Shown: positions 27,955 to 37,415, numbered from the stretch's first letter. The stretch: DNA of 64,000 nucleotides from Flavobacterium sp. J27 (GCF_004303025.1 NZ_PJQW01000003.1:186001-250000); one strand, 5' to 3'. Notes: generated by a model not told the origin, from the letters alone. Translations and numbers: made by a program.

Positions 27955-28887
27955 ATGCAAGACGGAATTTATGCAAAATTTACTACTCCTAAAGGTAGTA
28001 TATTAGTAAAATTAACACACGATAAAACACCAGGTACAGTAGGGAATTTTGTAGGATTAGCTGAAGGTCAATTAGATAACAAGGCAAAAGCAATGGGGAC
28101 ACCATATTATAATGGATTAAAATTCCACCGTGTTATTCCAGACTTTATGATTCAAGGTGGGTGTCCATTAGGAACTGGGACTGGAGATGGAGGATATAAA
28201 TTTGATGATGAATTTCATCCAGAATTAAAACATGATAAACCAGGTGTTTTGTCTATGGCAAACGCTGGACCAGGAACCAATGGAACTCAGTTTTTTATAA
28301 CACATGTGCCTACACCATGGTTAGATGGGAAGCATTCTGTTTTTGGTCATGTAGTAGAAGGACAAGATGTGGTGGATGCTGTAGCACAAGGAGATGTTAT
28401 GGAATCTGTAGAGATTATAAGAGTAGGAGATGAAGCTAAAAATTGGAATGCTATAGAGGCTTTTAGAACATTTGAAGGTTCTCGTGAGAAAAGGTTAGCA
28501 GAACAAAAAAGAGCAGCAGAAGAAGCTTTAGAAAAATTAGCTGCTGGTTTCCAAAAAACGGAAAGTGGTTTACGTTATCAAATTATCCAAAAAGGAAACG
28601 GAAAGCAAGCTGAAAAAGGGAAAAAAGTTTCTGTACACTATCAAGGAGCTTTAGATAATGGGCAAGTTTTCGATTCTTCTTACAAAAGAAAACAACCTAT
28701 CGATTTTCAATTAGGCGTTGGTCAAGTTATTGAAGGTTGGGATGAAGGAATTGCTTTGTTACAAGTAGGCGATAAAGCTCGTTTTGTAATTCCTTCTTAT
28801 TTAGGTTATGGATCTAGAGGTGCAGGAGGAGTTATTCCACCAGATGCTACTTTAGTATTTGATGTGGAATTAATGGATGTAAGATAA
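27955..28887 (+). CDS. Fused cyclophilin-FKBP peptidyl-prolyl isomerase
   Basis: A 310-residue protein without signal peptide. Residues 1-160 are a cyclophilin ([46 protein letters not shown]). About residues 160-195 are a charged helical linker, and 195-310 an FKBP domain ([58 protein letters not shown]). Both active-site sets look intact, so two PPIase activities in one cytoplasmic chain are expected. This order is called CFBP and is known from Flavobacterium. A TAAATTTG at 27921-27928 may be the -7 box. Confidence 0.92.
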   Translation: MQDGIYAKFTTPKGSILVKLTHDKTPGTVGNFVGLAEGQLDNKAKAMGTPYYNGLKFHRVIPDFMIQGGCPLGTGTGDGGYKFDDEFHPELKHDKPGVLSMANAGPGTNGTQFFITHVPTPWLDGKHSVFGHVVEGQDVVDAVAQGDVMESVEIIRVGDEAKNWNAIEAFRTFEGSREKRLAEQKRAAEEALEKLAAGFQKTESGLRYQIIQKGNGKQAEKGKKVSVHYQGALDNGQVFDSSYKRKQPIDFQLGVGQVIEGWDEGIALLQVGDKARFVIPSYLGYGSRGAGGVIPPDATLVFDVELMDVR

Positions 28888-28924
28888 TCCTTAATTTTAA
28901 AAATATATTTGAACAAATAATACT

Positions 28925-28956
28925 AAAATCCCGAAAAACACTTCGGGATTTTTTTT
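28925..28956 (+). terminator. Terminator of the cyclophilin-FKBP gene
   Basis: The arms AATCCCGAA and TTCGGGATT enclose an AAACAC loop and precede a long T-run. Confidence 0.9.
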
Positions 28957-28967
28957 ATTAAATCATT

Positions 28968-29540
28968 ATGCAAACTGAAAAAGAAATTATTTTATGTCGT
29001 CATTTTGAAGAGTTTATTCCTTTGAGTGAATCTTTAAGAAAAGAATTATTGGATAGAATCGAATGTAAAGAATTTCGAAAAGGGGAATTAATACATGAAA
29101 GTCATAAAATATGTACTACAAGTTATTTTATAGAAAAAGGACTAGTAAGAAGTTTTTTTCTGAAAGACGGAAAAGAAATTACAGAATTTTTTTGTTGTGA
29201 AAATGAATGGGTAAATTCTCCAAAAAGTTTTATGCAAAGAAAAGTAGATATTTATGCCATTGATGCTATTGAAGATACAAAAGTCTTTTGTCTGGATATA
29301 AAAGATTTGGGATATTTATTTGATCATTTTCCTGAGATGGAAAGATACGCAAGGCTTTCCATGGGAACCATTTTAGGACATTTACTAGAACGTATAACTA
29401 TTTTACGATTTACCACTGCAAAAGAAAAATATGAACATTTTTGCGAAGTTTATAAAGATGTCTATCACAGAATTCCTCTTGGAATGATGGCTTCATATTT
29501 AGGAATTGCACAAGAAACACTCAGTAGAATTAGAAAATGA
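28968..29540 (+). CDS. Crp/Fnr family transcriptional regulator
   Basis: A 190-residue protein with an N-terminal cNMP-binding-like beta-roll (YFIEKGLVRSFFLKDGKEITEFF) and a short C-terminal HTH (LGMMASYLGIAQETLSRIRK). It lacks the N-terminal Cys cluster of oxygen-sensing FNR, so direct Fe-S sensing is unlikely; the ligand is unknown. A near-perfect FNR/CRP-type dyad follows its stop codon. Confidence 0.88.
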   Translation: MQTEKEIILCRHFEEFIPLSESLRKELLDRIECKEFRKGELIHESHKICTTSYFIEKGLVRSFFLKDGKEITEFFCCENEWVNSPKSFMQRKVDIYAIDAIEDTKVFCLDIKDLGYLFDHFPEMERYARLSMGTILGHLLERITILRFTTAKEKYEHFCEVYKDVYHRIPLGMMASYLGIAQETLSRIRK

Positions 29541-29544
29541 TTTT

Positions 29545-29558
29545 TTGATGTAGGTCAA
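29545..29558 (+). promoter_or_regulatory. FNR/CRP-like site TTGAT-GTAG-GTCAA
   Basis: It differs from the TTGAT-N4-ATCAA FNR consensus by one base. It starts 5 bp after the Crp/Fnr stop codon and 65 bp before the BAAT-type hydrolase start, where it could control that gene. Confidence 0.45.
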
Positions 29559-29609
29559 AAGTTTTACTGTTTTTTAAAGTTTTCTTTGATGTAATTAAAA
29601 TTTGTAAAA

Positions 29610-30470
29610 ATGAAAAAACTTTTAAAAACAGCATCAATATTATTGTTACTTCTGTTAGGTATTTATATTTTTTTAGAATATTACAGACCACCATTAGATA
29701 AAAATTATGGTAAAATAAGATGTAGATTATATGTTGGTAAATCTGAAAACCAACCTTTAATAGTAGGTTTTGGAGGTTCGGAAGGGGGTAATTCTTGGGA
29801 AAGTGATTATTGGAAATCTACTCGAGATGAATTTTTAAAAAAAGGATATGCTTTTTTAGCAGTTGAATATTTTGGAGGCAAAACGACTTCTTCAAATTTA
29901 GATCGAATTTCTCTCAATGCTATTCACGACTCTATTATTAATACTGCCAAACATGCTAAAATTGACGCTTCCAAAATTGCAATAATTGGTGGGTCAAAAG
30001 GAGGTGAGTTAGTGTTGAATTTAGCTAGTTTATATTCAGATATAGATGCAGTAGTAGCTATTGTAGCAAGTAATGTAAGCTTTCCTGCATTAACGATAAT
30101 GAACAATACTTCTTCTTGGACATACAATGATACAGAAATTCCTTTTATTTTGCCTCCTTATGCAATAATACCTTGTTTGTTAAAAGGGGATCGATTAGCT
30201 GCTTTTCAAATGATGTTGAATGAAAAAGAAGCGGCTAAAAAAGCAACTATTCCAGTGGAGAAAATGAATGCTACTCTTTTATTGCTTTCTGCAACTAAAG
30301 ATGAAGAATGGCCATCTATGGAAATGAGTGAAGCTGTTGTGAAAAGATTAAAAGAAAATAATTATAAGAAATACTATCAACATATTCCTATTCATGGAGG
30401 ACACACCGAGCCTTTGAAACACTTTGATTTAGTATATGATTTTTTAGAGCATCATTTTAAAAACAAATAA
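29610..30470 (+). CDS. Alpha/beta hydrolase of the acyl-CoA thioesterase/BAAT C-terminal type
   Basis: A 286-residue protein with an N-terminal hydrophobic anchor (LLKTASILLLLLLGIYIFLEYY). It has an alpha/beta-hydrolase domain with nucleophile elbow GGSKGGE, an oxyanion strand LIVGFGGSEGGNSWE, Asp in SATKDEEWPS and His in IHGGHTEP. This arrangement matches the BAAT/acyl-CoA thioester hydrolase family. The membrane anchor suggests a cell-envelope or periplasmic place. It follows the Crp/Fnr gene by 69 bp and may be its target. Confidence 0.78.
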   Translation: MKKLLKTASILLLLLLGIYIFLEYYRPPLDKNYGKIRCRLYVGKSENQPLIVGFGGSEGGNSWESDYWKSTRDEFLKKGYAFLAVEYFGGKTTSSNLDRISLNAIHDSIINTAKHAKIDASKIAIIGGSKGGELVLNLASLYSDIDAVVAIVASNVSFPALTIMNNTSSWTYNDTEIPFILPPYAIIPCLLKGDRLAAFQMMLNEKEAAKKATIPVEKMNATLLLLSATKDEEWPSMEMSEAVVKRLKENNYKKYYQHIPIHGGHTEPLKHFDLVYDFLEHHFKNK

Positions 30471-30560
30471 ATTGCTTTCTATATTGTTTAGTGTTTATAA
30501 AAAAAAATATTTTATATCCTATTTGATTTTGTATTTTTACCAAAATAGTAACTTTAAAAT

Positions 30561-30860
30561 ATGAAGATAAAAATAATAACAGGATTTGTTCTTGGTTTTT
30601 TTTTAGTAGCTTGTTCATCAAGTAAAAAAACAGTAGAAACAACAGAAGTTGTAGCAAGTAAGGAAGTTGTACTTTCACCAGAGCACGCAGAAGGAAAAAT
30701 GTTATATGAAAATAATTGTGGAAAATGCCATGCTTTATTTAGTGCAGATAAATTTACAAAAGAGCAGTGGGAACCTATTGTTTTAAGAATGCAGAAAAAA
30801 GCTAGAATTACAGATGCACAACGTGATTTAGTTTTTAATTATTTAGTAATGAATAAATAA
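30561..30860 (+). CDS. Small monoheme cytochrome c lipoprotein
   Basis: A 99-residue protein. The signal MKIKIITGFVLGFFLVACSSSK has a lipobox ending at Cys18. A single heme-binding CGKCH follows after a Ser/Thr/Val linker, with a Met (VLRMQKK) that may be the axial ligand. It is probably a lipid-anchored electron carrier. It is a single gene ended by a long-loop terminator. Confidence 0.8.
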   Translation: MKIKIITGFVLGFFLVACSSSKKTVETTEVVASKEVVLSPEHAEGKMLYENNCGKCHALFSADKFTKEQWEPIVLRMQKKARITDAQRDLVFNYLVMNK

Positions 30861-30865
30861 TATTT

Positions 30866-30912
30866 TGGCTCGTTTTTTGCTTGTTTTAAAAGTATATAAC
30901 GAGCCTTTTTTT
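30866..30912 (+). terminator. Terminator of the cytochrome c gene
   Basis: GGCTCGTT (30867-30874) pairs with AACGAGCC (30898-30905) around a 23-nt loop and is followed by TTTTTTT. Confidence 0.7.
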
Positions 30913-30915
30913 ACT

Positions 30916-31413
30916 ATGAAAAATACATTTTCTTTCCTTTTTTTTCTTTTTTCTTTTTTTGCTTTTAGTCAAATTCAACATTGTGGGTATGATTTTACAT
31001 CTTATATTGTGGTGAATGCTCATGAAAATGGTGTTACGGAAAACCCTAAAAGTCTAAAAATTACCATTGTTGCTGAAAATGGAAAAGAAGTAATCAATAT
31101 AAATAATATGTATAGTTGGAACAAAGGAAATGAACCCTTGGTTTTTACCCAGAATTATTTAGTTAGTAAAAAAGGTGAAAAGGAGCGTTATTTTTTTCCA
31201 TATGCTAAGGATAATTACTTTATTTCTGTTACCAATACTTTTCCTGCCGAAACTTTTAGTATAAAAATAGAAGATATTCAAGGTGTTTATAAAACACAAA
31301 ACATTCCCTTACAAAGTTTTAATATGTATGTATTGTGTTCTTCCGAAAATGAAAAAGCGAAAATGTTTGGTAAAAGGACAAATAATCCTGTAGAGGTTAT
31401 TTTGGAAAAATAA
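30916..31413 (+). CDS. Secreted protein of unknown function
   Basis: A 165-residue protein if started at 30916, where the signal peptide (MKNTFSFLFFLFSFFAFSQ) begins; an in-frame non-ATG upstream extension reads through the preceding terminator and is rejected. The mature part (QIQHCGYDFTSYIVVNAHENG...) is beta-rich with two Cys residues. I do not recognise a family. It is convergent with the CDF transporter, 6 bp apart. Confidence 0.65.
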   Translation: MKNTFSFLFFLFSFFAFSQIQHCGYDFTSYIVVNAHENGVTENPKSLKITIVAENGKEVININNMYSWNKGNEPLVFTQNYLVSKKGEKERYFFPYAKDNYFISVTNTFPAETFSIKIEDIQGVYKTQNIPLQSFNMYVLCSSENEKAKMFGKRTNNPVEVILEK

Positions 31414-31419
31414 TCTTTT

Positions 31420-32289
31420 TTATTCGTGTGGTTCCACATGAATTAAAACATGACCTAATTCAAAGATTTCATTCCGTAAGGTGTCTTTTAATTTGTGTGC
31501 TAAATCATGACCTTCTTTAACCGAGATGTTGGCATCTACAATAGCATGTAAATCAACATGGTATTTCATACCAGCTTTTCTGATAAAGCATTTTTCAGTT
31601 CCTAAAATACCTTCTACTGTCAAAGAAATTATTCTTATGTTTTGCTCTAAGTCTTGATAGCGATGCTCGTCCATAATTTCACCAAGAGCAGGTCTGAAAA
31701 TCAAATAGCTATTATAGAGAATAAAAAAAGAAGCAAACAAAGCAGCCCAATCATCAGCAGCTTCATATCCTTTTCCAAAAAATAAAGCAATAGAAATACC
31801 TAAGAAAGCGGCAATTGACGTAACTGCATCACTACGATGATGCCAAGCATCTGCTTTAAGCGAAGAACTATTGGTTTCAATAGCTCTTTTCATTACTTTT
31901 TGAAAAGAATATTCTTTCCAGATGATGATGATTGCTAAGACAAATAATGTCCATGATTTGGGTAATTGATGTGGTGTACCAATATTTTGAATGCTTTCGT
32001 AAGCAATTATTGTGGCTGAGGTTATTAAAAAACCAACAACAATAAAAGTAATCAATGGTTCGGCTCTTCCATGACCATAAGGATGGTTTTCATCTGCAGG
32101 GCGATTGGAATATTTTATTCCAAATAAGACTAAAAATGAAGAAAATATATCTGCTGTAGATTCGATTGCATCAGCAATAAGAGCATATGAATTTCCAAAA
32201 AAGCCCGCTAAGCCTTTTATTGTAGCTAAACCAATATTTCCTATAATGCTAAAATAAGTTGCTTTAATGGCAGTTTCTTCATTTGTCAT
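31420..32289 (-). CDS. Cation diffusion facilitator (CDF) metal transporter
   Basis: A 289-residue inner-membrane efflux protein for divalent metals (Zn, Fe, Mn class). It has about six helices. The first metal site is in ALIADAIESTADIFSS, with E43/D47 in place of the usual Asp/Asp pair, and is completed by HHRSDAVTS. The cytoplasmic C-terminal domain has VDLHAIVDANISVKEGHDLAHKL. The metal cannot be assigned. Confidence 0.88.
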   Translation of the reverse strand: MTNEETAIKATYFSIIGNIGLATIKGLAGFFGNSYALIADAIESTADIFSSFLVLFGIKYSNRPADENHPYGHGRAEPLITFIVVGFLITSATIIAYESIQNIGTPHQLPKSWTLFVLAIIIIWKEYSFQKVMKRAIETNSSSLKADAWHHRSDAVTSIAAFLGISIALFFGKGYEAADDWAALFASFFILYNSYLIFRPALGEIMDEHRYQDLEQNIRIISLTVEGILGTEKCFIRKAGMKYHVDLHAIVDANISVKEGHDLAHKLKDTLRNEIFELGHVLIHVEPHE

Positions 32290-32383
32290 TTTTAAGGAAT
32301 TTGCTGGTTTTCTAAAAGATTTTTTGCAAAGGTAACTAATCTAAAAAAGCAGACCTATGATTTTTTGCACAAAAAGGCAAAGA

Positions 32384-32938
32384 TTATTTCCATTTAATGT
32401 TGCAACCAATACTGGGTTTTTGTACTTCGTTTAAATGTCTATTATAAATTATGCTATCAATCGCATTTCTTAAATCGCTTCCGCTAACAGGAATGCCGTT
32501 TCCAGGTCTTGAATCGTCTAATTGTCCTCTGTATATCAATTTTTTTTCGGAATCAAAAAGATAAAAATCAGGTGTGCAAGCGGCGTCATAAGCTTTTGCA
32601 ACGGCTTGACTTTCATCAAATAAATACGGAAAGTCTATTTTGTTCTCAAGTGCAAAATCAGCCATTTTTTCTGGACTATCTTGTGGGTATTTTACAATGT
32701 CATTACTAGAGATGGCTACTATACCAATTCCTTGCACACGATAATCATTTGCGATCATGACTATTTCATCAATTACGTGTAAAACAAACGGACAATGATT
32801 GCAAATAAAAATTACTAAAGTTCCTTTTTGTCCTTTACAGCTATCGAAATTAAAAACTGTATTGAAATTAGTAGCAGGTAATAAGAAATCTGGAGCTTTT
32901 GTTCCAAGAGATAACATATTAGAAGGTGTTTGTGCCAT
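32384..32938 (-). CDS. Thioredoxin-like redoxin
   Basis: A 184-residue thioredoxin-fold protein of the AhpC-TSA/redoxin type without signal peptide. The active site is in VIFICNHCPFVLHVIDE, with a CNHC redox pair; the C-terminus has a further Cys (PSIGCNIKWK). Such proteins are usually annotated only as thioredoxin family. Substrate unknown. Confidence 0.8.
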   Translation of the reverse strand: MAQTPSNMLSLGTKAPDFLLPATNFNTVFNFDSCKGQKGTLVIFICNHCPFVLHVIDEIVMIANDYRVQGIGIVAISSNDIVKYPQDSPEKMADFALENKIDFPYLFDESQAVAKAYDAACTPDFYLFDSEKKLIYRGQLDDSRPGNGIPVSGSDLRNAIDSIIYNRHLNEVQKPSIGCNIKWK

Positions 32939-33056
32939 TTTTAAGTTTGAAATTAATAGTTAGAAAGACAGATAGCTTCTTTGATTATTATACGTATTAA
33001 TTTGTGAATTAGTTACAAAATAAGTAGTTTTATATAGAATCTTTAGTGCTTTAAAC

Positions 33057-33518
33057 ATGAAAACGTTATCTGACTGGTTTACAGAATATAGTGTTAGTCA
33101 TCAAAACAAGGTTAATAAGAAAATTCATTATTTCTGTGTGCCTGCTATCTTTTTTTCAGTTGTAGGTTTGGTTTTTTGTATACCTAATGATTTTTTGTTG
33201 TCTGTTACACAAATGCATCCGTTACTTGCTAATTGGGCTGGTGTAATTTTATTATTGGTGTTATTGTTTTATTATAGATTGTCATTTTCAATGGGATTTA
33301 AAATGACTTTTTTTGCAGTATTTTGTTTAATAGGAAATTACTTCATAGCTCAAAAAATACCCTTGTTGTGGTTTTCAGTTGGTGTTTTTGTTGTAGCTTG
33401 GATAGGACAATTTTACGGACATAAAATAGAAGGGAAAAAGCCTTCTTTTCTAAAAGATTTACAGTTTTTATTAATTGGCCCAGCTTGGGTAATTCATACT
33501 TTATTTAATGGAAGATAA
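33057..33518 (+). CDS. Mpo1-like / DUF962 membrane protein
   Basis: A 153-residue protein with about four membrane segments. The motif YSVSHQNKVNKKIHYFCVP at the start and YGHKIEGKKPSFLKDLQFLLIGPAW near the end hold the conserved His residues of the yeast Mpo1 family, an Fe-dependent dioxygenase of 2-hydroxy fatty acids. Enzymatic activity in bacteria is inferred from the family only. It overlaps the csaA gene by 11 bp. Confidence 0.8.
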   Translation: MKTLSDWFTEYSVSHQNKVNKKIHYFCVPAIFFSVVGLVFCIPNDFLLSVTQMHPLLANWAGVILLLVLLFYYRLSFSMGFKMTFFAVFCLIGNYFIAQKIPLLWFSVGVFVVAWIGQFYGHKIEGKKPSFLKDLQFLLIGPAWVIHTLFNGR

Positions 33519-33852
33519 TTTAATTTCTTGGAATGATTTTGAAAAAGTTGCTATTCACGTAGGAACTATTATAGCAGTTAATCCTTTTCCCGAGGCAAGA
33601 AGACCAGCTTTTCAATTGCAAATAGATTTTGGAGAACAAATTGGGATTAAAAAATCTTCAGCTCAGATTACAACCCGTTACCAAATGGAGGAGTTACTTG
33701 GTAAACAAATTATTGCAGTAGTCAATTTTCCAAAGAAGCAAATTGGGAAATTTATGAGTGAATGTTTGGTTTTAGGATTGGTTGGAGAAGAAAACGATGT
33801 TGTGTTATTATCTCCAGATTTTCCAGTGCCAAACGGTTTGAGGATGGCATAA
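33508..33852 (+). CDS. csaA: CsaA-like tRNA-binding protein
   Basis: A 114-residue OB-fold protein of the EMAP/tRNA-binding type: VAIHVGTIIAVNPFPEARRPAFQLQIDFGE, KKSSAQITTRY, FPKKQIGKFMSECLVLG, DVVLLSPDFPVPNG. CsaA has been reported as a chaperone linked to secretion and binds tRNA. It is translationally coupled to the Mpo1-like gene by overlap. Confidence 0.9.
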   Translation: MEDNLISWNDFEKVAIHVGTIIAVNPFPEARRPAFQLQIDFGEQIGIKKSSAQITTRYQMEELLGKQIIAVVNFPKKQIGKFMSECLVLGLVGEENDVVLLSPDFPVPNGLRMA

Positions 33853-33887
33853 AAAAAGCCCGAGACATCGGACTTTAATTTTTTTCT
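33851..33887. terminator. Terminator between csaA and the DUF3276 gene
   Basis: The arms AAAGCCCGA and TCGGACTTT pair with one mismatch and a GACA loop, with an A-run on the left and T-run on the right, so it can act in both directions. Confidence 0.6.
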
Positions 33888-33906
33888 AATTTTTCTAAAG
33901 AAATGA

Positions 33907-34281
33907 TTAAATATCGTCAAAATCTATATTAGTGAAACTGTCTGTAGAAGGATTTTCTGAAACTGCTTCTGAATACACTTCTTTTTTGAAGTCTTTTTGA
34001 TGTCTTTCAGAAATAACTTCTTCCCCTTTTTGTGAAACAACAAATTCAGTCATCTCGTCTAAAATTTCTTTAAAAGCAACAAAATCTTCTTTATATAAAT
34101 AGATTTTATGTTTTTTAAAGTGATAAGAACCATCTTCTTCAGTAAATTTTTTACTTTCAGTAATGGTAATGTAATAATCATCAGCTTTAGTAGCTCTTAC
34201 ATCGAAGAAATATGTTCTTCTTCCAGCTCTTAATACTTTAGAAAAAATATCTTCTTTTTCTAACATTTCATTTTCTCTCAT
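33907..34281 (-). CDS. DUF3276 (PUR-like nucleic-acid binding) protein
   Basis: A 124-residue protein. The start at 34281 (MRENEMLEKEDIFS) is preferred over a TTG upstream. The segment SKVLRAGRRTYFFDVRATKADDYYITITESKK followed by HKIYLYKEDFVAFKEILDEM is the PUR-repeat domain of DUF3276, related to single-strand nucleic-acid binding PUR proteins. The acidic C-terminal tail is disordered. Exact role unknown. Confidence 0.85.
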   Translation of the reverse strand: MRENEMLEKEDIFSKVLRAGRRTYFFDVRATKADDYYITITESKKFTEEDGSYHFKKHKIYLYKEDFVAFKEILDEMTEFVVSQKGEEVISERHQKDFKKEVYSEAVSENPSTDSFTNIDFDDI

Positions 34282-34350
34282 AATCCAAACTGTCAATTTT
34301 TAGTTTTATGTTTTCCAAAAGTCTAAAAAAAAAATGTATAAAGCAATATT

Positions 34351-36099
34351 TTAGACAATTTCTTTTTCAGATAGTTGTTTGTTGTATAAATCTTTATAAT
34401 AACCTTGTTGATTTATTAATTGATTATGAGAACCTTGTTGGATAATCTTTCCGTCTTCTAAAATGATGATAAAATCAGCGTTTTTTGCAGAAGAAACCCT
34501 ATGACTAACTAATAGTGTGGTTTTGTTTTTGCAGAAATCCATCAAGTTAGTAAGGATAGCTTCCTCAGTTTCAGTATCTACTGCGCTCAAACAATCGTCT
34601 AATAATAGAACAGGAGCATCTTTGATAATAGCTCTTGCGATGGAAACGCGTTGTTTTTGTCCTCCAGAAAGGGTTATGCCTCGTTCTCCTAATACAGTGT
34701 CGTATTTATTGGTAAAGCCTTCAATATTATGATGAACATATGCCTTTTTTGCAGCTTCAATTACTTCTTCATCTGTGGCTTTTTCGTTGCCGAATTTAAT
34801 ATTATTTTTTATAGTATCAGAAAAAAGAAAAGCATCTTGTGGAACCACGCCAATATTATTTCTTAAATCGTCTAAATTAACTTGTTGGATAGGTGTGTTG
34901 TCAATTAAAATGGTTCCAGATGAAACATCGTATAAACGACTTATTAAAGATAAAATGGTTGATTTACCCGAGCCAGTTTTTCCTAAAATAGCTAAGGTTT
35001 GACCGGATCTGACAGTAAAACTAATTTCTTTTAAGGCTTGAATATTAGTGTCTTCATAAGTAAATGAAACGTTGTTAAAACTAATATCTCCTTGAATTTC
35101 TGTATGTGTTGCAACTTCATTGAAAATTTCTGGTTCTGTTTTCAGAAATTCATTGATTCTTTTTTGTGAAGCTTCAGCTTCTTGAACAAGAGATGAAACC
35201 CAGCCTAACGAAGCTACTGGCCATGTAAGCATGTTGATGTATAAAATAAATTGAGCAATTACACCAGTGTCTTTTATGGCTCCATTAATATACATCATAC
35301 CTCCAACATAGATAACAACGAGGTTACTTAAACCAATTAGTAGAATCATTAACGGCCCAAATAAAGAATTGGTTTTTGCTAAGCTCATGGCTTTGTCATT
35401 ACTATCTTTTGTTAGGGCAATAAATTCTTTTGTTTTTTGTTTCTCAATTGCATACGCTTTAATAACTCTTATTCCAGAAAACATTTCTTGAGCAAAAGAA
35501 GATAGTGTAGATAAGTTTTGTTGAAATAACCCACTTTTTTTATGAATTTTTGAGCTAATTTTAAAGACGCCATAAGATAATAGTGGCAAAGGAATTAAAG
35601 AATATAACGTTAATTTTGGAGAAATTAAGGCCATTTGTATAATCACTACTATAAAAGTTATAAGTGTATTAACTGAGTACATCACCGAAGGGCCAACATA
35701 CATTCTTACCTTACTCACGTCTTCACTTATTCGGTTCATTAAGTCGCCAGTTCTGTTTCTTTTATAAAACTTTTGAGTTAAGGCTTGGTAATGCGCATAA
35801 ATCTCATTCTTTAAGTCAAATTCAATATGTCTAGACATTACTATTAATGTTTGACGCATCAAAAAGGTTAAAAAACCTCCTGCTAAAGCGGCTAATAAGG
35901 TGTATATGAAGTTGTCAACCAAAATACTGTAAGCCTGTTCTTTTGAAATGCCACTATTTTCTATAGCTCGTAAGGAATCTCCGAAAAACTTAGGAACAAA
36001 TAATTTAAAAATTTGTGCGGCAATAGTAATGATAATCCCAAGCAAGAAACGGTATTTGTATTTTATAAAATATTTATTTAAATATTGTAATTCTTTCAT
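34351..36099 (-). CDS. ABC exporter (MsbA/MDR-like half-transporter)
   Basis: A 582-residue polypeptide with six N-terminal membrane helices fused to an ATPase. The coupling region (FYKRNRTGDLMNRISEDVSKVRMYVGPSV) is typical. Walker A GKTGSGKST, Q-loop VPQDAFLFSDT, signature LSGGQKQRVSIARAI and Walker B VLLLDDCLSAVDTETEE are all present; it works as a homodimer or with another half. The substrate is unknown; lipid or drug export is usual for the family. Confidence 0.9.
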   Translation of the reverse strand: MKELQYLNKYFIKYKYRFLLGIIITIAAQIFKLFVPKFFGDSLRAIENSGISKEQAYSILVDNFIYTLLAALAGGFLTFLMRQTLIVMSRHIEFDLKNEIYAHYQALTQKFYKRNRTGDLMNRISEDVSKVRMYVGPSVMYSVNTLITFIVVIIQMALISPKLTLYSLIPLPLLSYGVFKISSKIHKKSGLFQQNLSTLSSFAQEMFSGIRVIKAYAIEKQKTKEFIALTKDSNDKAMSLAKTNSLFGPLMILLIGLSNLVVIYVGGMMYINGAIKDTGVIAQFILYINMLTWPVASLGWVSSLVQEAEASQKRINEFLKTEPEIFNEVATHTEIQGDISFNNVSFTYEDTNIQALKEISFTVRSGQTLAILGKTGSGKSTILSLISRLYDVSSGTILIDNTPIQQVNLDDLRNNIGVVPQDAFLFSDTIKNNIKFGNEKATDEEVIEAAKKAYVHHNIEGFTNKYDTVLGERGITLSGGQKQRVSIARAIIKDAPVLLLDDCLSAVDTETEEAILTNLMDFCKNKTTLLVSHRVSSAKNADFIIILEDGKIIQQGSHNQLINQQGYYKDLYNKQLSEKEIV

Positions 36100-36289
36100 T
36101 TTTGATTTAAGACTTGTGTTAATTTTTGATAAAAAGGCAATTTTTTGTGATTAATCTTTAATAAAATAAAATTTAAAAATCGGCAAAAAAATTATCATAT
36201 CGCTAAAAATAATATAAAATATTGAATTATTTTAAAATATTTCGTAATATTGTGTTCAATTATTGAATAATTTTCAACACATTTATCAT

Positions 36290-37396
36290 ATGTCAACAGA
36301 ACTATTACAAGCTAACGAGCTACATAAAGTTGATCCAGTTTTTGGTCAAGTTTCATTTGACGGACATGAGCAAGTTGTTTTTTGCCATGACAAAGATACA
36401 GGATTAAAAGCAATTATAGGAATACATAATACAGTTTTAGGACCAGCTTTGGGAGGAACCCGAATGTGGAATTATTCTAACGAATGGGAAGCGTTAAATG
36501 ATGTATTGCGTTTATCTCGTGGTATGACGTTTAAAAATTCTATTTCAGGATTAAATTTAGGTGGAGGTAAAGCTGTTATTATTGGAGATGCAAAAACTCA
36601 AAAAACACCTGAATTAATGAGACGTTTTGGTCAGTTCGTGGATTCTTTATCTGGAAAATATATTACAGCTGAAGATGTAGGAATGGAAACTAAGGATATG
36701 GATACGGTAAGAGAGGTAACTAAATACGTTTCAGGAATTTCAGAAAGTAAAGGCGGATCAGGTAATCCTTCGCCTATTACAGCTTATGGTGTTTTCATGG
36801 GTATAAAAGCAGCTACTAAGTATCAGTTTGGTTCAGATAATTTAGAAGGAAAAAAAGTATTAGTACAAGGAATCGGTCATGTAGGTGAAGTGCTAGTAGA
36901 CTATTTAACAAAGTCAGGAGCTATTGTAACTATATCAGATATTAATGAAGATAGATTGCATGAAGTAGGCGCAAAATATGGGGCTAAGATTTTTACAGGA
37001 GATGATTTGTATAGTTCAGATGTAGATATTTATGCGCCTTGTGCTTTAGGAGCTACTATTAATGATGATACTATTGTTAAATTAAATGCTAAAATTATTG
37101 CTGGTGCAGCTAATAATCAATTAGCGAATGAAGTGGTACACGGTCAAATTTTAAAAGAAAAAGGGATTTTATATGCTCCAGATTTTTTAATTAATGCTGG
37201 AGGTGTTATTAATGTTTATTCTGAATTAGCTAACTTAACTAAAGCTCAGGTAATGGAAAAAACAGAGAATATTTATAACACAGCTCTTGAAATTTTTGAT
37301 TTTTCTACTAAAAATAACATTACAACACATCAAGCGGCTCTTTCTATTGCTCAACAAAGAATTGATGATAGAAAAAAAGAGTTAGAGAATAAATAA
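36290..37396 (+). CDS. ldh: Leucine dehydrogenase (Glu/Leu/Phe/Val dehydrogenase family)
   Basis: A 368-residue NAD-dependent oxidative deaminase of branched-chain amino acids. The start at 36290 (MSTELLQANEL) is preferred to a TTG upstream. Motifs are GTRMWNYSNEWEALNDVLRLSRGMTFK, the catalytic GLNLGGGKAVIIGD, the EDVGMETKDMD loop, and the Rossmann segment VLVQGIGHVGEVLVDYL. It can start leucine, valine and isoleucine breakdown. It lies upstream of nusB. Confidence 0.88.
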   Translation: MSTELLQANELHKVDPVFGQVSFDGHEQVVFCHDKDTGLKAIIGIHNTVLGPALGGTRMWNYSNEWEALNDVLRLSRGMTFKNSISGLNLGGGKAVIIGDAKTQKTPELMRRFGQFVDSLSGKYITAEDVGMETKDMDTVREVTKYVSGISESKGGSGNPSPITAYGVFMGIKAATKYQFGSDNLEGKKVLVQGIGHVGEVLVDYLTKSGAIVTISDINEDRLHEVGAKYGAKIFTGDDLYSSDVDIYAPCALGATINDDTIVKLNAKIIAGAANNQLANEVVHGQILKEKGILYAPDFLINAGGVINVYSELANLTKAQVMEKTENIYNTALEIFDFSTKNNITTHQAALSIAQQRIDDRKKELENK

Positions 37397-37415
37397 TATT
37401 TAAATAATAATATTG

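Noticed and set aside
30457..30678. A 73-codon minus-strand frame over the BAAT/cytochrome junction
   Set aside because: Hydrophobic low-complexity reading through the start of a well-supported cytochrome gene; a shadow.
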